64,000 nt of DNA from NCBI RefSeq assembly GCF_033568475.1, contig NC_133123.1:152411753-152475752 (forward strand), given 5' to 3'. A program made the translations under genes and the position numbers. This DNA comes from Henckelia pumila (lineage: Eukaryota; Streptophyta; Magnoliopsida; Lamiales; Gesneriaceae). This document shows, in pieces, positions 28,854-39,608 of this stretch; position 1 is the stretch's first letter; each line of letters opens with the position of its first letter. The notes under the pieces are model-generated. The model saw nothing but the letters and a program-made list of their open reading frames with translations. It was not told the origin of the DNA and did not search any database.

Positions 28854-29214
28854 ATAAGTCTATACGGCTGGTGAACGCTTAAACTCTCCGAGGGCATACT
28901 GATAAGGTTCAGTGCATCGCGTGGAATCCTGCGAATGGAGTCGGCGGTGTACCTGCCATGATTGCTTCATGTGGCTCGGACAAAACTATTTGAATTTGGG
29001 AAGATAATCATGAGACCAGAAGATTAAACTGCAAGGTAAATTTCATTTTGCGTGTGTGTATTCATTATAGGTTTTTTATGATGGCATCTAATCTTAAGAT
29101 TCCGTGATTGTGAATGGCTTTAGTGTAGGGAAAATATATGTTCATCAGATTGTTTGATGACAAATTTCTGATTTTTGTGTGTTGACACTGCGAAGATTAT
29201 GAAAATTGTTGGCA

Positions 29215-29220
<6 letters not shown>

Positions 29221-29256
<36 letters not shown>
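29221..29256. repeat. (AT)n microsatellite
   Basis: About 18 AT units within an intron of pseudogene copy B; copies A and C lack an array of this length at the equivalent place. Confidence 0.95.
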
Positions 29257-29260
<4 letters not shown>

Positions 29261-30636
29261 GTGTTAATATACCGCTTGTATATCAGCAAGAGTTAATGGC
29301 AACATCAACTGTGCAACAATGCTTTTGGTATGTTACTAGCAACTTATTAGCATCATCAACTATGATGATGATACAAGTGATTGAGAGTATGCTTCGGGAA
29401 AATTTAAATGAACATATGTGTTTGAGGTATTGGCACCTGATTTTTATCGTGGATATGAAAGTATATTATTACGTATATGATGATTGAATATTGTAATGTT
29501 TTAAAAAAATTGATGTACTATGTTTTAGCATTAGCTCGATGAGCTGCTCGAGCTCGGCTCTAAACTTCAGGAGTTTAGATATAAGCATGAAATATTCTAA
29601 ATGCTCGTGTTTTTACGTTTTCATTATTATTTTAAATGGCACATTGATATCCAACATCCTCTCAAACTTCCTTTAAATGTATACTGGAATGCATCTGGCG
29701 TATTGCTTGTGACTTGTGTGATGCCGAAAGCAACTTAGACATGGAAATACCCGAGGATTATATTCAAATCGAAGATCCATCATTGTTGTTGACTGATGCA
29801 AAAGATGTTAGAATGATCCGGTGGCATCCACCAATAGATATGTTGTATTTACTGGGCTATGACAACACTATCAAGGTAAGAGAATATAGTGAATATGGTT
29901 TTACCATATTATAAACATCAATCAATGAGACATCTAACCGCTGCAGGTTTGGGTTTTGGAAAATACTAATTGGGATTGCGTTCAAACACTAGTTGAACGT
30001 GACAGGTAGATATCTCAATGTTTATATACATCTATTTCAGAATTAAATTCACACGAATTGTGAGTTTGTTGTCCATGTTTGCATGACACAATTAATTCCT
30101 TCTTTTGTACAATTTTAGTGGGCACACTGAGACATATGATGTCAAATATAGCACCAAACGTGCAATATCAGTTGATATGAATAAATATGAAAGATGCAGA
30201 ACTCCCTCAATGATCGGCAAATACATAGTCTTTAGATATATACTTTGTGTCTGTAATGTTTCCGTACTACCTTTGCTTTAAGCAATATGTCTCTTTGTGA
30301 TTGTCTTATTTGGGGAATGCATCCCCTTCCCCGTCCCCGTCCCCATCCCCGCCACGCCCCAATGTTATCACTAATATAACAGTTGGTCATATTTTTAGTA
30401 ACAAAATTTTATAACTGACTTTGTCCTTTTAGTGAATTCAACCATAGATTTTAGGCCATATCTTTCAATGCAAGGAAAGACAAAATTGTTGCCTACATGT
30501 AAGCATAATCTCTGGTATTTTTTTAGCTTATATGTACAAGAGGCACATGTTTCGATGACAACATATAAGACTAACATAGTCATATTGATTTCGCAGCGAA
30601 GATTTCGACATTATGATATGGGGTGCTGATTACATA

Positions 30637-31214
30637 CGGCGCCAATGATGATGGTTTATCAAACCGGGGCCCGGGTTGTCAGGGTAGTGAAGTGGGCCTG
30701 ATGTGATGACCGAGCTAGTAGGTGTAAAATGTGGTTTGTCCTTCCTGGATCGAGGTGATCTGCTCACAAGGGAAAAGAATGAAAGCACGTTAGTGGGGCG
30801 CCGGAAGGTTTTCCGGCGGGGACACTCCGATGCTTAAGTCAGACTTAGAAATAGAGTGGGCTTTTAGGAAAAATGAGTATAGTGCTTTGGGATTTTAGAT
30901 GAACATACCTCTACAAATGTCTGTGGCCAGGTATTTATAGGCCTTGGAGTGAGAGAGTCACTCCACATTTCTATGGTAGTGGCCACGATCTGGATCGTGG
31001 GTGCAGGAGTGACCCACGTTTACCTGTGACGCACGATGGAGCCGGAAGACTCGGGATTATGGCAGTCGTGGGGATCATGCCCTTGAGACATGAGCTTTGT
31101 CTAAGTCATGCAGATCTGGTCTCCCGGGATTCGATCTGAAGCTCCTAGCCTGCTTTAATACAGCCCTGACTCCCCTGGCCTTTTGTGGCCCTGCCACCCC
31201 TGGCTTACCAGGGT

Positions 31215-31218
<4 letters not shown>
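30637..31218. mobile_element. Unclassified insertion in CIAO1-like copy B
   Basis: Relative to copies A (about 24010) and C (about 52445), about 580 bp of GC-richer sequence is inserted here. It starts CGGCGCCAATGATGATGG and ends near CCAGGGTATCATA. Short CATA matches at both edges may be a target duplication. It contains GGAAGGTTTTCCGGCGGGGA, and I see no reading frame of interest. On the minus strand its left edge reads CATTGGCGCCG, which resembles the LTR/primer-site junction of some plant Gypsy elements, so it may be a truncated LTR fragment. Confidence 0.5.

Positions 31219-31252
<34 letters not shown>
31219..31252. repeat. (AT)n microsatellite
   Basis: About 17 AT units abutting the right edge of the unclassified insertion in copy B. 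Confidence 0.95.
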
Positions 31253-31256
<4 letters not shown>

Positions 31257-32156
31257 TCACTTTCATAGATATCACCTCAATGTGTTATCTGATCATCTTG
31301 ATAAATCAATCAAGATATATTCTATCCAAGTCTCTCCCCAATCCTCAGAGCTCTCTAAACATTTGTTTGATGTCAATAGTTGGTGATTTTGTTTTCAATC
31401 TGTTGAGAATCAATTTAAGAATTTAACTTAACTTGTTCTGTATATGAATCTTCTTTGACCACTAACTTCTTGTCAGTTCTCCTTATTTTGGAAACTTATA
31501 TAAGAACTGGCTTCGAATTAAATTTGGCCAAATTCATTTTTTTAAATTCGACTTCAACTTGGATTGGGGACCTTAATCACGTAATCTATAACTAGTACGA
31601 AAATATGTGCCCGTAGAAGTATGATGATTAAATTTGTTTAGTTTATTTTGATGCCACTTTACATTAACCAAGGCACAAATATGAGAAACAAAACCAACAT
31701 TTCCAAACACTTCAGTAGAGATTACTCGGTTTGATATTCTGGTTCTTAAAATTAAAATAAAAAACAACTTGATTATGTATGTTCTATATTTTTATTAGGA
31801 CACATCTATGCACCCTATCTAGTTATCACGACAACAAATTCTTTCCCTGCATCGGCCAAGTTAAGAATACTTTTTTATTTTTTATTCCACGTTATTTTCA
31901 AGCATTTTTGTATAATTTTATGATCTGCCAACTCATTTTGAGTGGTGAATGTTGCAAAAAGGGAATAATTTGTGATGGGCCAGTAGATGGCGTTATAAAT
32001 TGATTCTATGCATTTTCTTTAGCATAACCACTACTTTATTTAAATCAAGGGCCAAGAAAATAATCACGGGTTGGGTTAAAATCAACCTTAGTATCATAAA
32101 CCATCTGAACATTGGAAAGTATATACATAGTAAATATATAGCATCTCTACTTTAAT

Positions 32157-34787
32157 TGTAACACCCGGCATTTTAAATACGTAAATCCGCATGCATAATT
32201 AGGATATTTAATTATTTAAATTTGTGATTTATGAGTTAAATAATTATGTGAATTATTTGTGCATGATTTAATTTATTTTTTTAAGCATTTAACCCATAAT
32301 TAGTGATTTTTATGATTTTTAGTATTTTAATTATTTTATCGCGTAGACGGGACCGTGGACGGACGAGATGACAACTTTCTAGCCAATTAATTTCATGAGC
32401 CTTTTTAGAACCCTAAAATATTATTTTGAGTTTTATTACCTCAAAATTTTTAGTATTTAATTTTATATAATTTTAGGAGTCCATTTTATTCAAAATAAGC
32501 CAAAATATTGACTTTTTAGTATCTTTAAAATTTCCTTAATTTAATATTTACGGGATTTTATTTTAGTATCAGATTTTTAAGTATTAGTTGGAGCTTTTAA
32601 GTTATATATTTTAGTATTAAAATCATTATTAATATTTTAATATCCTAAAACCTATTTTAATTAAGTTATAACCCTAAATTCTACCCAAAACCTATCCCTA
32701 CCCCCACGTTAATTCCATCAGCCGTCACCCCACCCCATTGTTCATCTTCTTCCTCGATCAGCAAGCCCTAGGAGGTTCCATAGCTTGATTTTCTTAAAGC
32801 TTCGAAGGTGTGTTCGTCCCGTCGTTCCGAAATCGTCCCACGCACGTTTTTCTCTTCAATTTCGGTGAAAGGCATGATTTTCTTCCATTTTTTTTGTACC
32901 TATCAGATATCATATTGTGTGGATTGTGTTTGCATCAAAACTTTCAAGTTTTTTTTCAGAAAATGGTTCGGGTGTTCGGTTTATGCCCAAGGTTTCTTGT
33001 TGTCATGATTCATGTTCACGTTTTGATGCCATGGGTGCGTTCTATCTGCTGGCTAGGGTCCTTAGGGTGTCCTAGGTGTGTCTGGACTCGAGTGGCTCGA
33101 ATGGCTTGAGCCAAACGAGCCCAGGGAAGCAACTGCTGCAGCACGGCCGAGGGGAGTCGCAGTCTAGGGTTTCGGGAAAAAGGGCTTCGGGTTCGGTGGT
33201 CCAGGCTGCATGGGTTAGGTTTAGGGGCCAGGTCCGAACCGCCCAGACGTGGGCTACGTCTGGGCGGCAGGGCTCCGGCCAGGGGTGGCCGGAGCAGGGC
33301 AGCAGCAGCCCTAGAAGGGCTGCTGCACGCGGCGGCCGAAAAGGGAAGGGGAGGGGGAGCTTCGGGTTTAGGGTTAGGGTGTGGTCCGGGTCGGGTCAGT
33401 AGGGTAGTGGGTCGGGTTTAGTTGGTTCGGGTCTGGGTTCGGTGGGCCGGGCTCGAGTCTTTTTATTTTTAAAGTATTTTATGAATTAATTGGTTTTTGG
33501 GCCAATTAATTAGAAATAAAATTATTTGGACTCCCAAATAATTTTATTTGGGCTTTTAAAATTTTAGTTAAGTTAGTCCATTGATTTTTTGGGCTTTTGA
33601 GCCCATAAAAGTTATTGGGCCAGTCTTTGGGTTCTTGGGCCCATTGGGCCAGTTTAAGTTGTTTTTGGGCCTAGAATGTTTTATGGGCTTTAAATTATTT
33701 TAATTGGGCTTAGGATAATTTTATTGGGCTTAAGTATGTTATTGGGCCAGATTTAAGTAAATGGGCTTGAGTGTTAGGGCCAGCAGTCCAGTACAATCAA
33801 TGAGAAATTTGCATGTGTCCTGAATATATATTTAATTATTTTTATGCATTGAAGTTATTTTAATATTTATATGTTAGTATGAAATTAAATTAAATATATA
33901 TGAAGGACACACATTTTATTTAAGTGCATGCATTCATGAAATAATTTTATGGCATGATTTAATGTTTAAGGTTGAGCAAAATAAAATATTTTATGTTGGA
34001 AGTTGAAGTAGTGTGACAATTTAAGGGGGATTCGTTCCCATATGTGAACTATTGAAGGGCAGTTTACTGCCAGTTTAAGAGGTGATTCGTCACCGCCACG
34101 TACGTTGGTTTTCACGCTGATCAGTATTTAATGTATGATTTAAGGTTACACTACGGATACAACCATGCGATGTTAGAAAATTACTTTGCTCAATAATGTT
34201 ATGTATTATGTATGCCTATGATATTTAAGTTAATTTTTAAGTTATGTTATGTTATGATATTTTTAAGCATGCTCATTCATGTATATGTTATGTATTAATA
34301 TTTAGTTGTTTTAAATTATTTTAAACCCTTGTTATGTTAGCATGTTGGGCCTATAGGCTCACTACACTGGTATGGTGCAGGTGAGTTCGTAGAGGAGGAT
34401 GTAGCTCCTACCGGCGGCGAGGACATATGAGCGGACATGCAGTGACCCCGTGACCGTGATAGATATCTGAGTCACATTGCATGTTTTAATTATGTCAGCA
34501 TGTTACACTTTTTAATTATTTTTCAGTGGTTGTGGTTTTGAATATTTACAGTGCATGCAAATTTTACATCATTTTTCTTATGCAGTATTTTTAATTAAAT
34601 GTTTGACTCAGATATTTATTTTATTTAAAGAATGCAATTTTTATTTAAGTTATTTATTTTAAATCTTTTATTCTGTGCATGTATGTATGGGCATATATGT
34701 GCATATTTTATTTAGTAAGTTTTAAAAAAAAAAAATTTCCGCATATATATTTATTTATTTAATAATTATAGAGTTAGGGTCTTTTCA
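32157..34787 (+). repeat. 5' LTR of the Tekay-type element
   Basis: 2631 bp, TGTAACACCC to GGTCTTTTCA, bounded by TG and CA. Compared by eye with the 3' LTR there are roughly twenty differences, including an indel of about a dozen bases near 33300 in a GC-rich part. Open frames inside it (for example near 32810) are repeated in the other LTR and show no protein-family features. Confidence 0.95.
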
Positions 34788-34788
34788 G

Positions 34789-34801
34789 TTGGTATCAAAG
34801 C
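34789..34801 (+). promoter_or_regulatory. Primer-binding site
   Basis: TTGGTATCAAAGC lies one base after the 5' LTR end and resembles the initiator-Met tRNA 3' end used by most plant Gypsy elements (TGGTATCAGAGC), with one mismatch. Confidence 0.85.
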
Positions 34802-34973
34802 CCGGTCCTTGGAGGGGTCATTACTGCTATGCGAGCTCAGAAATCCACGCTACCGGTCTGTAAGTTTTAAGTGTTTATAGCATGATTTAATTTTTAGAAT
34901 TTAAGTTAGCATTAATTTTAAACAACTTAGTTATGCATGGCGATTTACTTAAAGAAATATGTGGTGGTGCAGA

Positions 34974-36038
34974 ATGCCTCCTAGACCGATGAACAGACGT
35001 GGGGGATCTCCACCTACACCTCCACCTCCACCTCCACCTCCGCAAAACCCTCTAGCAGCATTGGAGCAGGCCAATGCGAATATGATGGCAGGGATTACTG
35101 CTCTGTTAGAGCAGCAGGCTACTCGTCCTAGGTTGTCCCATGAGGAGGACGTTGCTGAGAGGTTCCAGAAGAAGGGACCCAAGGAGTTTGTTGGTACCAC
35201 CGACCCTTTGGTGGCTGAGGGATGGATTCGATCTCTGGAGTCCATCTTTGCTTATATGGGGATCACAGACACCGACAGGGTGAACTGTGCTACGTACATG
35301 CTGAGGGGTGACGCAGCGCTTTGGTGGGAGGGTGCTGCCAGGGGAGTTCACCTTCCTACACTGACATGGACAGAGTTTAGGCGTATCTTCTACGCCAAGT
35401 ACTTCACTGAGGATGTGCGCAGTCGCATGATCCGTGAGTTTATGAGTCTCCATCAGGGGGACAAGACAGTGGTTGAGTATGTGAGACAGTTCGAGAGGGG
35501 CTGTCACTTTGTGCCTCTGATTTCAGATAGTCCACCAGAGAAGTTGAGGCAGTTTGTGGAGGGTTTGAGGGCGGATATCAAGCATGATGTTCGCATGGCA
35601 GACGTCTTTACTTATGAGTCTGCAGTCAGTAGAGCCTTGCATTCCGAGGAGGGTCGGAGAGAGATCCAGAGAGAGCAGCAGGGGAAGAGGCAGTTTCAGG
35701 CTGGGTATCAGCGACCATCTTCGCAGCCTCCTGCGAAGAAGCAGTTTACAGGGCCGGCTAAGGGCCCGAATCCATAGCAGAGGCCACAGCAGCAGAGGCC
35801 GCAGTAGCAGAGGGGCGGGGCCCCTAATGCCATAGGTTATCCTACTTGCCTGAAGTGTCAGAAGATGCATTCGAGACCTTGTCTTTTGGGAGCAGGAGTT
35901 TGCTACCACTGTAGGGAGCCAGAGCATCAGATAGCTAACTGCCCGAGGAAGAAGAACACTGCTGGTAGAGTGTTTGTGATGCAGGCCGAGGAGGTAGATC
36001 CAGACACCTCCTTGATCACCGATATATCTTACCCCTAG
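34974..36038 (+). pseudogene. Retrotransposon gag, interrupted by two TAG codons
   Basis: Gag coats the RNA in the virus-like particle. Likely start MPPRPMNRRGG at 34974, just after a GTGCAG that looks like a splice acceptor (an ATG at 34959 is also in frame). A Pro run precedes the capsid domain (FVGTTDPLVAEGWIRSLE, then MLRGDAALWWEGAA and MSLHQGDKTVVEYVRQFERG). In-frame TAG codons lie at 35775 and 35805 in a Gln-rich linker. Beyond them the frame continues through a CCHC zinc knuckle (CYHCREPEHQIANC) to a stop at 36036. Both TAGs fit CAG-to-TAG change. Gag truncated at 35775 would lack the nucleic-acid-binding knuckle. Confidence 0.88.
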
Positions 36039-36222
36039 CATTTTAATAATTTTCCTTTGGTTAAAATTTCGTCTTTATTTTGGAATTGTTGTTAATTGGG
36101 TATTTAACTGCATGTTAGAATAGGAAGCATGTCTTACTTGTGATTAGAATTAAGAATTAGTAGTGACTCGTTGGGAAAAATTTGGTAGTGGTATGAAATT
36201 GTTGGGAATTTTCTGCGTGCAG

Positions 36223-36584
36223 AGAGAATTCTAGTTGGAGGCAACTCCACGTTTGCGTTGCTAGATTCAGGGGCTACGCATTCATTTATCTCCCTGGAGT
36301 TTATCAGGCGGGTAGGCATCACACCTGAGAGTATTGACAGTGGGTATGATGTTACTATGCCGTCAGGGCAGATTATTTCTACCTCGAAGGTCATTCGAGG
36401 ACTGGAGTTGGAGCTGCAGGGACACTCCATTCGAGCAGATGTGGTGGTTTTGCCATTGAGTGGATTCGATTTGATTTTGGGTATGGACTGGTTGATAGTC
36501 AATGGAGCTTCGATTGATTTTCGTCGGAGATCAGTGTCAGTGAGACCTACAGTAGGCGACCCGTTCACTTTTCATGCATCTTAG
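36223..36584 (+). pseudogene. Retrotransposon aspartic protease domain
   Basis: The frame holds LLDSGATHSFISLEF (catalytic DSG) and later GFDLILGMDWL, the flap-to-C-terminal signature of Ty3/Gypsy proteases. It cleaves the Gag-Pol polyprotein. It ends at TAG 36582, which cuts it from reverse transcriptase in the same frame. It is separated from gag by a stop-containing stretch (about 36022-36222) that ends GTGCAG and could be an intron with a damaged donor. Confidence 0.88.
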
Positions 36585-38595
36585 AGCAGCGATATTCCTC
36601 AGGTGATATCTCATATTCAGGCAAGGAAGTTGTTGAGACGGGGTTGCCAGGGGTTTCTAGCGAGCATCATCACGACTTCAGAGCCATCTAGCAGATCATT
36701 ATCAGAGATAGAGGTGGTTCGTGATTTTCCGGATGTCTTTTCGGAGGATGTTGCAGGAATTCCACCAGTGAGAGATGTGGAGTTCAACATCGACTTAGTA
36801 CCAGACACCGTGCCTATTTCTAAGGCACCGTACAGACTTGCTCCTACCGAGATGAAAGAGTTGAAGGAGCAGATTCAGGAGTTGTTAGAGAAAGGCTTTG
36901 TTCGTCCTAGCTTTTCTTCGTGGGGAGCTCTGGTGTTATTTGTGAAGAAGAAGGATGGCAGTATGAGACTGTGCATCGATTACCGAGAGCTCAACAGGGT
37001 CACAGTGAAGAACAAGTATCCACTGCCGAGGATAGAGGATTTATTTGACCAGTTGCAGGGAGCTTCAGTGTTCTCCAAGATCGATCTGCGATCTGGTTAT
37101 CATCAGTTGCGTGTTAGAGATGCAGATGTATCCAAGACTGCTTTCAGGACACGATATGGGCATTACGAGTTCTTAGTGATGCCATTTGGGATGACCAATG
37201 CTCCAGCGGTTTTCATGGATCTCATGAACCGAGTCTTTCAGCCGTATCTAGATCAGTTCATCATAGTTTTCATTGATGATATCTTGATCTATTCTAGGAG
37301 CATCGAGGAGCATAGACATCATCTTCAGACAGCCTTGCAGACTTTGAGGGAGCATCGTTTGTATGCAAAGTTTAGCAAGTGCGAGTTTTGGCTTGAGCAG
37401 GTGGCATTTCTTGGCCACATTATTTCGAGAGATGGGATTGCAGTTGATCAGTCGAAGGTTGAGGCAGTGCAGAATTGGGGTATTCCGAAGAATGCTTCGG
37501 AGATTCGCAGTTTCTTGGGTTTAGCAGGATATTATAGGAAGTTCATCAAGGGTTTTTCCTCTATTGCAGTACCCTTGACTTCCTTGACCAAGAAGAATGC
37601 GAAGTTTATCTGGAGTTCAGACTGTCAGAGGAGATTCGATCAGCTGAAGGAAGCACTCACTACTGCACCAGTGTTAGCAGTGACAGTACCACACGAGGAG
37701 TTAGTGGTGTACACCGATGCATCTAAACTGGGTTTAGGCGCAGTACTTATGCAGTGTGGTAAGGTTATTGCGTATGCGTCGAGGCAGCTGAAGATTCATG
37801 AGCAGAATTATCCGACGCATGACTTGGAGTTGGCAGCAGTGGTTTTCGCTTTGAAAATCTAGAGGCACTATCTATATGGAGAGAAGTGCAAGATTTTCAC
37901 AGACTACAAGAGTCTCAAGTACTTCTTCACACAGAAGGAGTTGAACATGAGACAGCACAGATGGTTGGAGTTGGTGAAGGACTATGACTGTGACATTAGC
38001 TACCATCCGGGTAAAGCTAATGTAGTGGCCGATGCTTTGAGTCGGAAGTCGTCAGTGGTATCATGTTTGACCGTACAGTTACCACTACAGAGCGAGATTC
38101 AGAGATTTGACTTGGAGTGTTATCCGAGTGGTCATGCACCGAGCTTGTCAGTGTTGATGGTGCAGCCAGTTCTGCGAGATCGGATTAGGGATGGACAGTC
38201 TACTGATGAGGAGTTGCAGCGATGGAGACAGAGAGATGAGGATAGGGGTAACCTCTTGTATACAGTGGTGGATGGTATCGTTCAGTACCGTGGTAGGATG
38301 TGGGTACCGAACGTCGATCAGTTGAGAGCTGAGATCTTAGCAGAGGCTCACACATCTCCGTACTTCATTCACCCCGGAAGTACGAAGATGTACAAAGATT
38401 TGCAGCTATTGTATTGGTGGCCCGGAATGAAGAGTGACATCGGGAGAGTGGTGTCAGAGTGCTTGACTTGTCAGCAAGTCAAGGCAGAGCATCAGCGTCC
38501 AGCAGGACTTCTTAGACTTCTTCCAATTCCGGAATGGAAATGGGAGAATATTACGATGGACTTTGTGGTTGGCTTACCGAGAGTGCCAGAGGTTG
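36585..38595 (+). pseudogene. Retrotransposon reverse transcriptase, RNase H and integrase N-terminal part, interrupted
   Basis: RT keeps [35 protein letters not shown] and the catalytic FIDD box ([14 protein letters not shown]), then [11 protein letters not shown] and [15 protein letters not shown]. RNase H has [14 protein letters not shown] and is cut by TAG at 37860 (a Trp position in relatives), resuming [20 protein letters not shown] and ADALSRKSS. Integrase has the zinc-binding HHCC set (H..H in [14 protein letters not shown]) and [11 protein letters not shown]. After about 38590 the frame shifts by one base-equivalent, so no single product runs on. Confidence 0.92.
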
Positions 38596-39562
38596 CACAA
38601 CGATTTGGGTGATTGTAGATAGACTCACCAAGTCAGCTCATTTCTTGCCGGTGAGGACTACTTATTCTTTGACACAGCATGCAGAGCTTTACATCAGAGA
38701 GATTGTTAGACTGCATGACATACCAGTGTCTATTGTGTCAGACAGAGATCCGAGATTCACATCTGCATTTTGGAAGAGTCTGCACACAGCTTTGGGGACT
38801 AGGCTTTTGTTCAGCACAGCATTCCATCCCCAGACAGATGGTCAGTCTGAGAGCTTGTGTCATTGATTTTCGGGGCTCTGGGAGACTAGACTGCCATTAG
38901 TGGAGTTTACCTATAACAACAGTTTTCAGTCGTCTATAGGTATGGCTCCTTATGCAGCATTGTATGGGAGGAGATGCAGATCTCCTGTGCATTGGGATGA
39001 GGTTGGTGAGCGGATTTTACTGGGTCCTGAGATTGTGCAGCAGACAGCTGACATAGTGACTCAGATTCGAGATCGGATGAGGACTGCTCAGAGTCGGCAG
39101 AAGAGTTATGCAGATGCCAGACGACGAGATTTGGAGTTCACTGTAGGTGATCACGTATTCCTGAAGGTGTAACCTATGAAGGGAGTAGTGCGTTTTGGCC
39201 GGAGAGGCAAGCTTAATCCGAGGTATATAGGGCCATTCGAGATCTTGGAGAGAGTTGGCACGTTGGCCTACCGTTTAGCTCTACCACCGGGGCTAGCGGC
39301 AGTGCACAACGTTTTCCATGTATCCATGCTTCGGAGATATGTCTCCAACCCGTCGCATGTGTTGGATTTCGAGCCCTTGCAGTTGCCACCAGATCTAGTG
39401 TATGAGGAGAGGCCAGTGCGGATCTTGGCAAGGGAGGAGCGGAGGCTTAGGACGCGGGTCATACCGATGGTCAGAGTCCAGTGGCTGAATCACTCAGAGG
39501 AGCAAGCTACTTGGGAGACCGAGGCAGACATGAGGACTCGCTACCCGGAGTTGTTCGGGTAA
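38596..39562 (+). pseudogene. Retrotransposon integrase core and chromodomain, interrupted
   Basis: In the shifted frame: [16 protein letters not shown], then SDRDPRF (second catalytic Asp) and FHPQTDGQSE (catalytic Glu). Immediately after this about ten codons usual in relatives are missing and the frame changes twice (38847-38885). LPLVEFTYNNSFQSSIGMAP and LYGRRCRSPVHWDE follow, then TAA at 39170. The last part, from 39176, has LNPRYIGPFEILERVG and a C-terminal chromodomain (VRILAREERRLR to VQWLNHSEEQATWETEADM), which in chromoviruses steers insertion toward particular chromatin. TAA ends it at 39562. Confidence 0.9.
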
Positions 39563-39591
39563 GTACTTTAAATTTCGAGGACAAAATTCAA

Positions 39592-39608
39592 TTTAAGGGG
39601 GGGAGAAT
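39592..39608 (+). promoter_or_regulatory. Polypurine tract
   Basis: A purine run (AAGGGGGGGAGAA) directly precedes the TG of the 3' LTR; this is the plus-strand DNA primer in Gypsy elements. Confidence 0.85.

Larger units (their letters stand above)
28456..32156 (+). pseudogene. CIAO1/CIA1-like WD40 pseudogene, copy B, 5' part
   Basis: Starts ATGAATTTCAAGGATAAG at 28456 and resumes after the solo LTR at 28859 with a WD1 block ending near 29036 (VQCIAWNP, then PAMIASCGSDKTI, stop, IWEDNHETRR). Later remnants are NLLAS near 29340, WNASGVLLVTC near 29685, VRMIRWHPPIDMLYLLGYDN near 29810, VWVLENTNWDCVQTLVERD near 29948, and a block near 31800-31860 readable as HLCTLSSYHD. In-frame stops and shifts abolish a product. 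Insertions at 28474-28853 and 30637-31218 split it, and the LTR retrotransposon at 32157 separates it from its 3' part at 42242. Exon and intron order matches copies A and C. Confidence 0.8.

Noticed and set aside
29206-29487. 93-codon frame with an IYIYIY run
   Set aside because: It begins in an (AT)n microsatellite and continues into a decayed WD40 exon in mixed frames.
32808-33402. Open frames of 66-108 codons in the 5' LTR, repeated in the 3' LTR (40259-40927)
   Set aside because: They lie in LTR sequence, differ by frame shifts between the two LTRs, and match no family I know.
35106-36041. Minus-strand frames of 133 and 172 codons opposite gag
   Set aside because: Antisense shadows of the gag frame with biased composition and no family resemblance.
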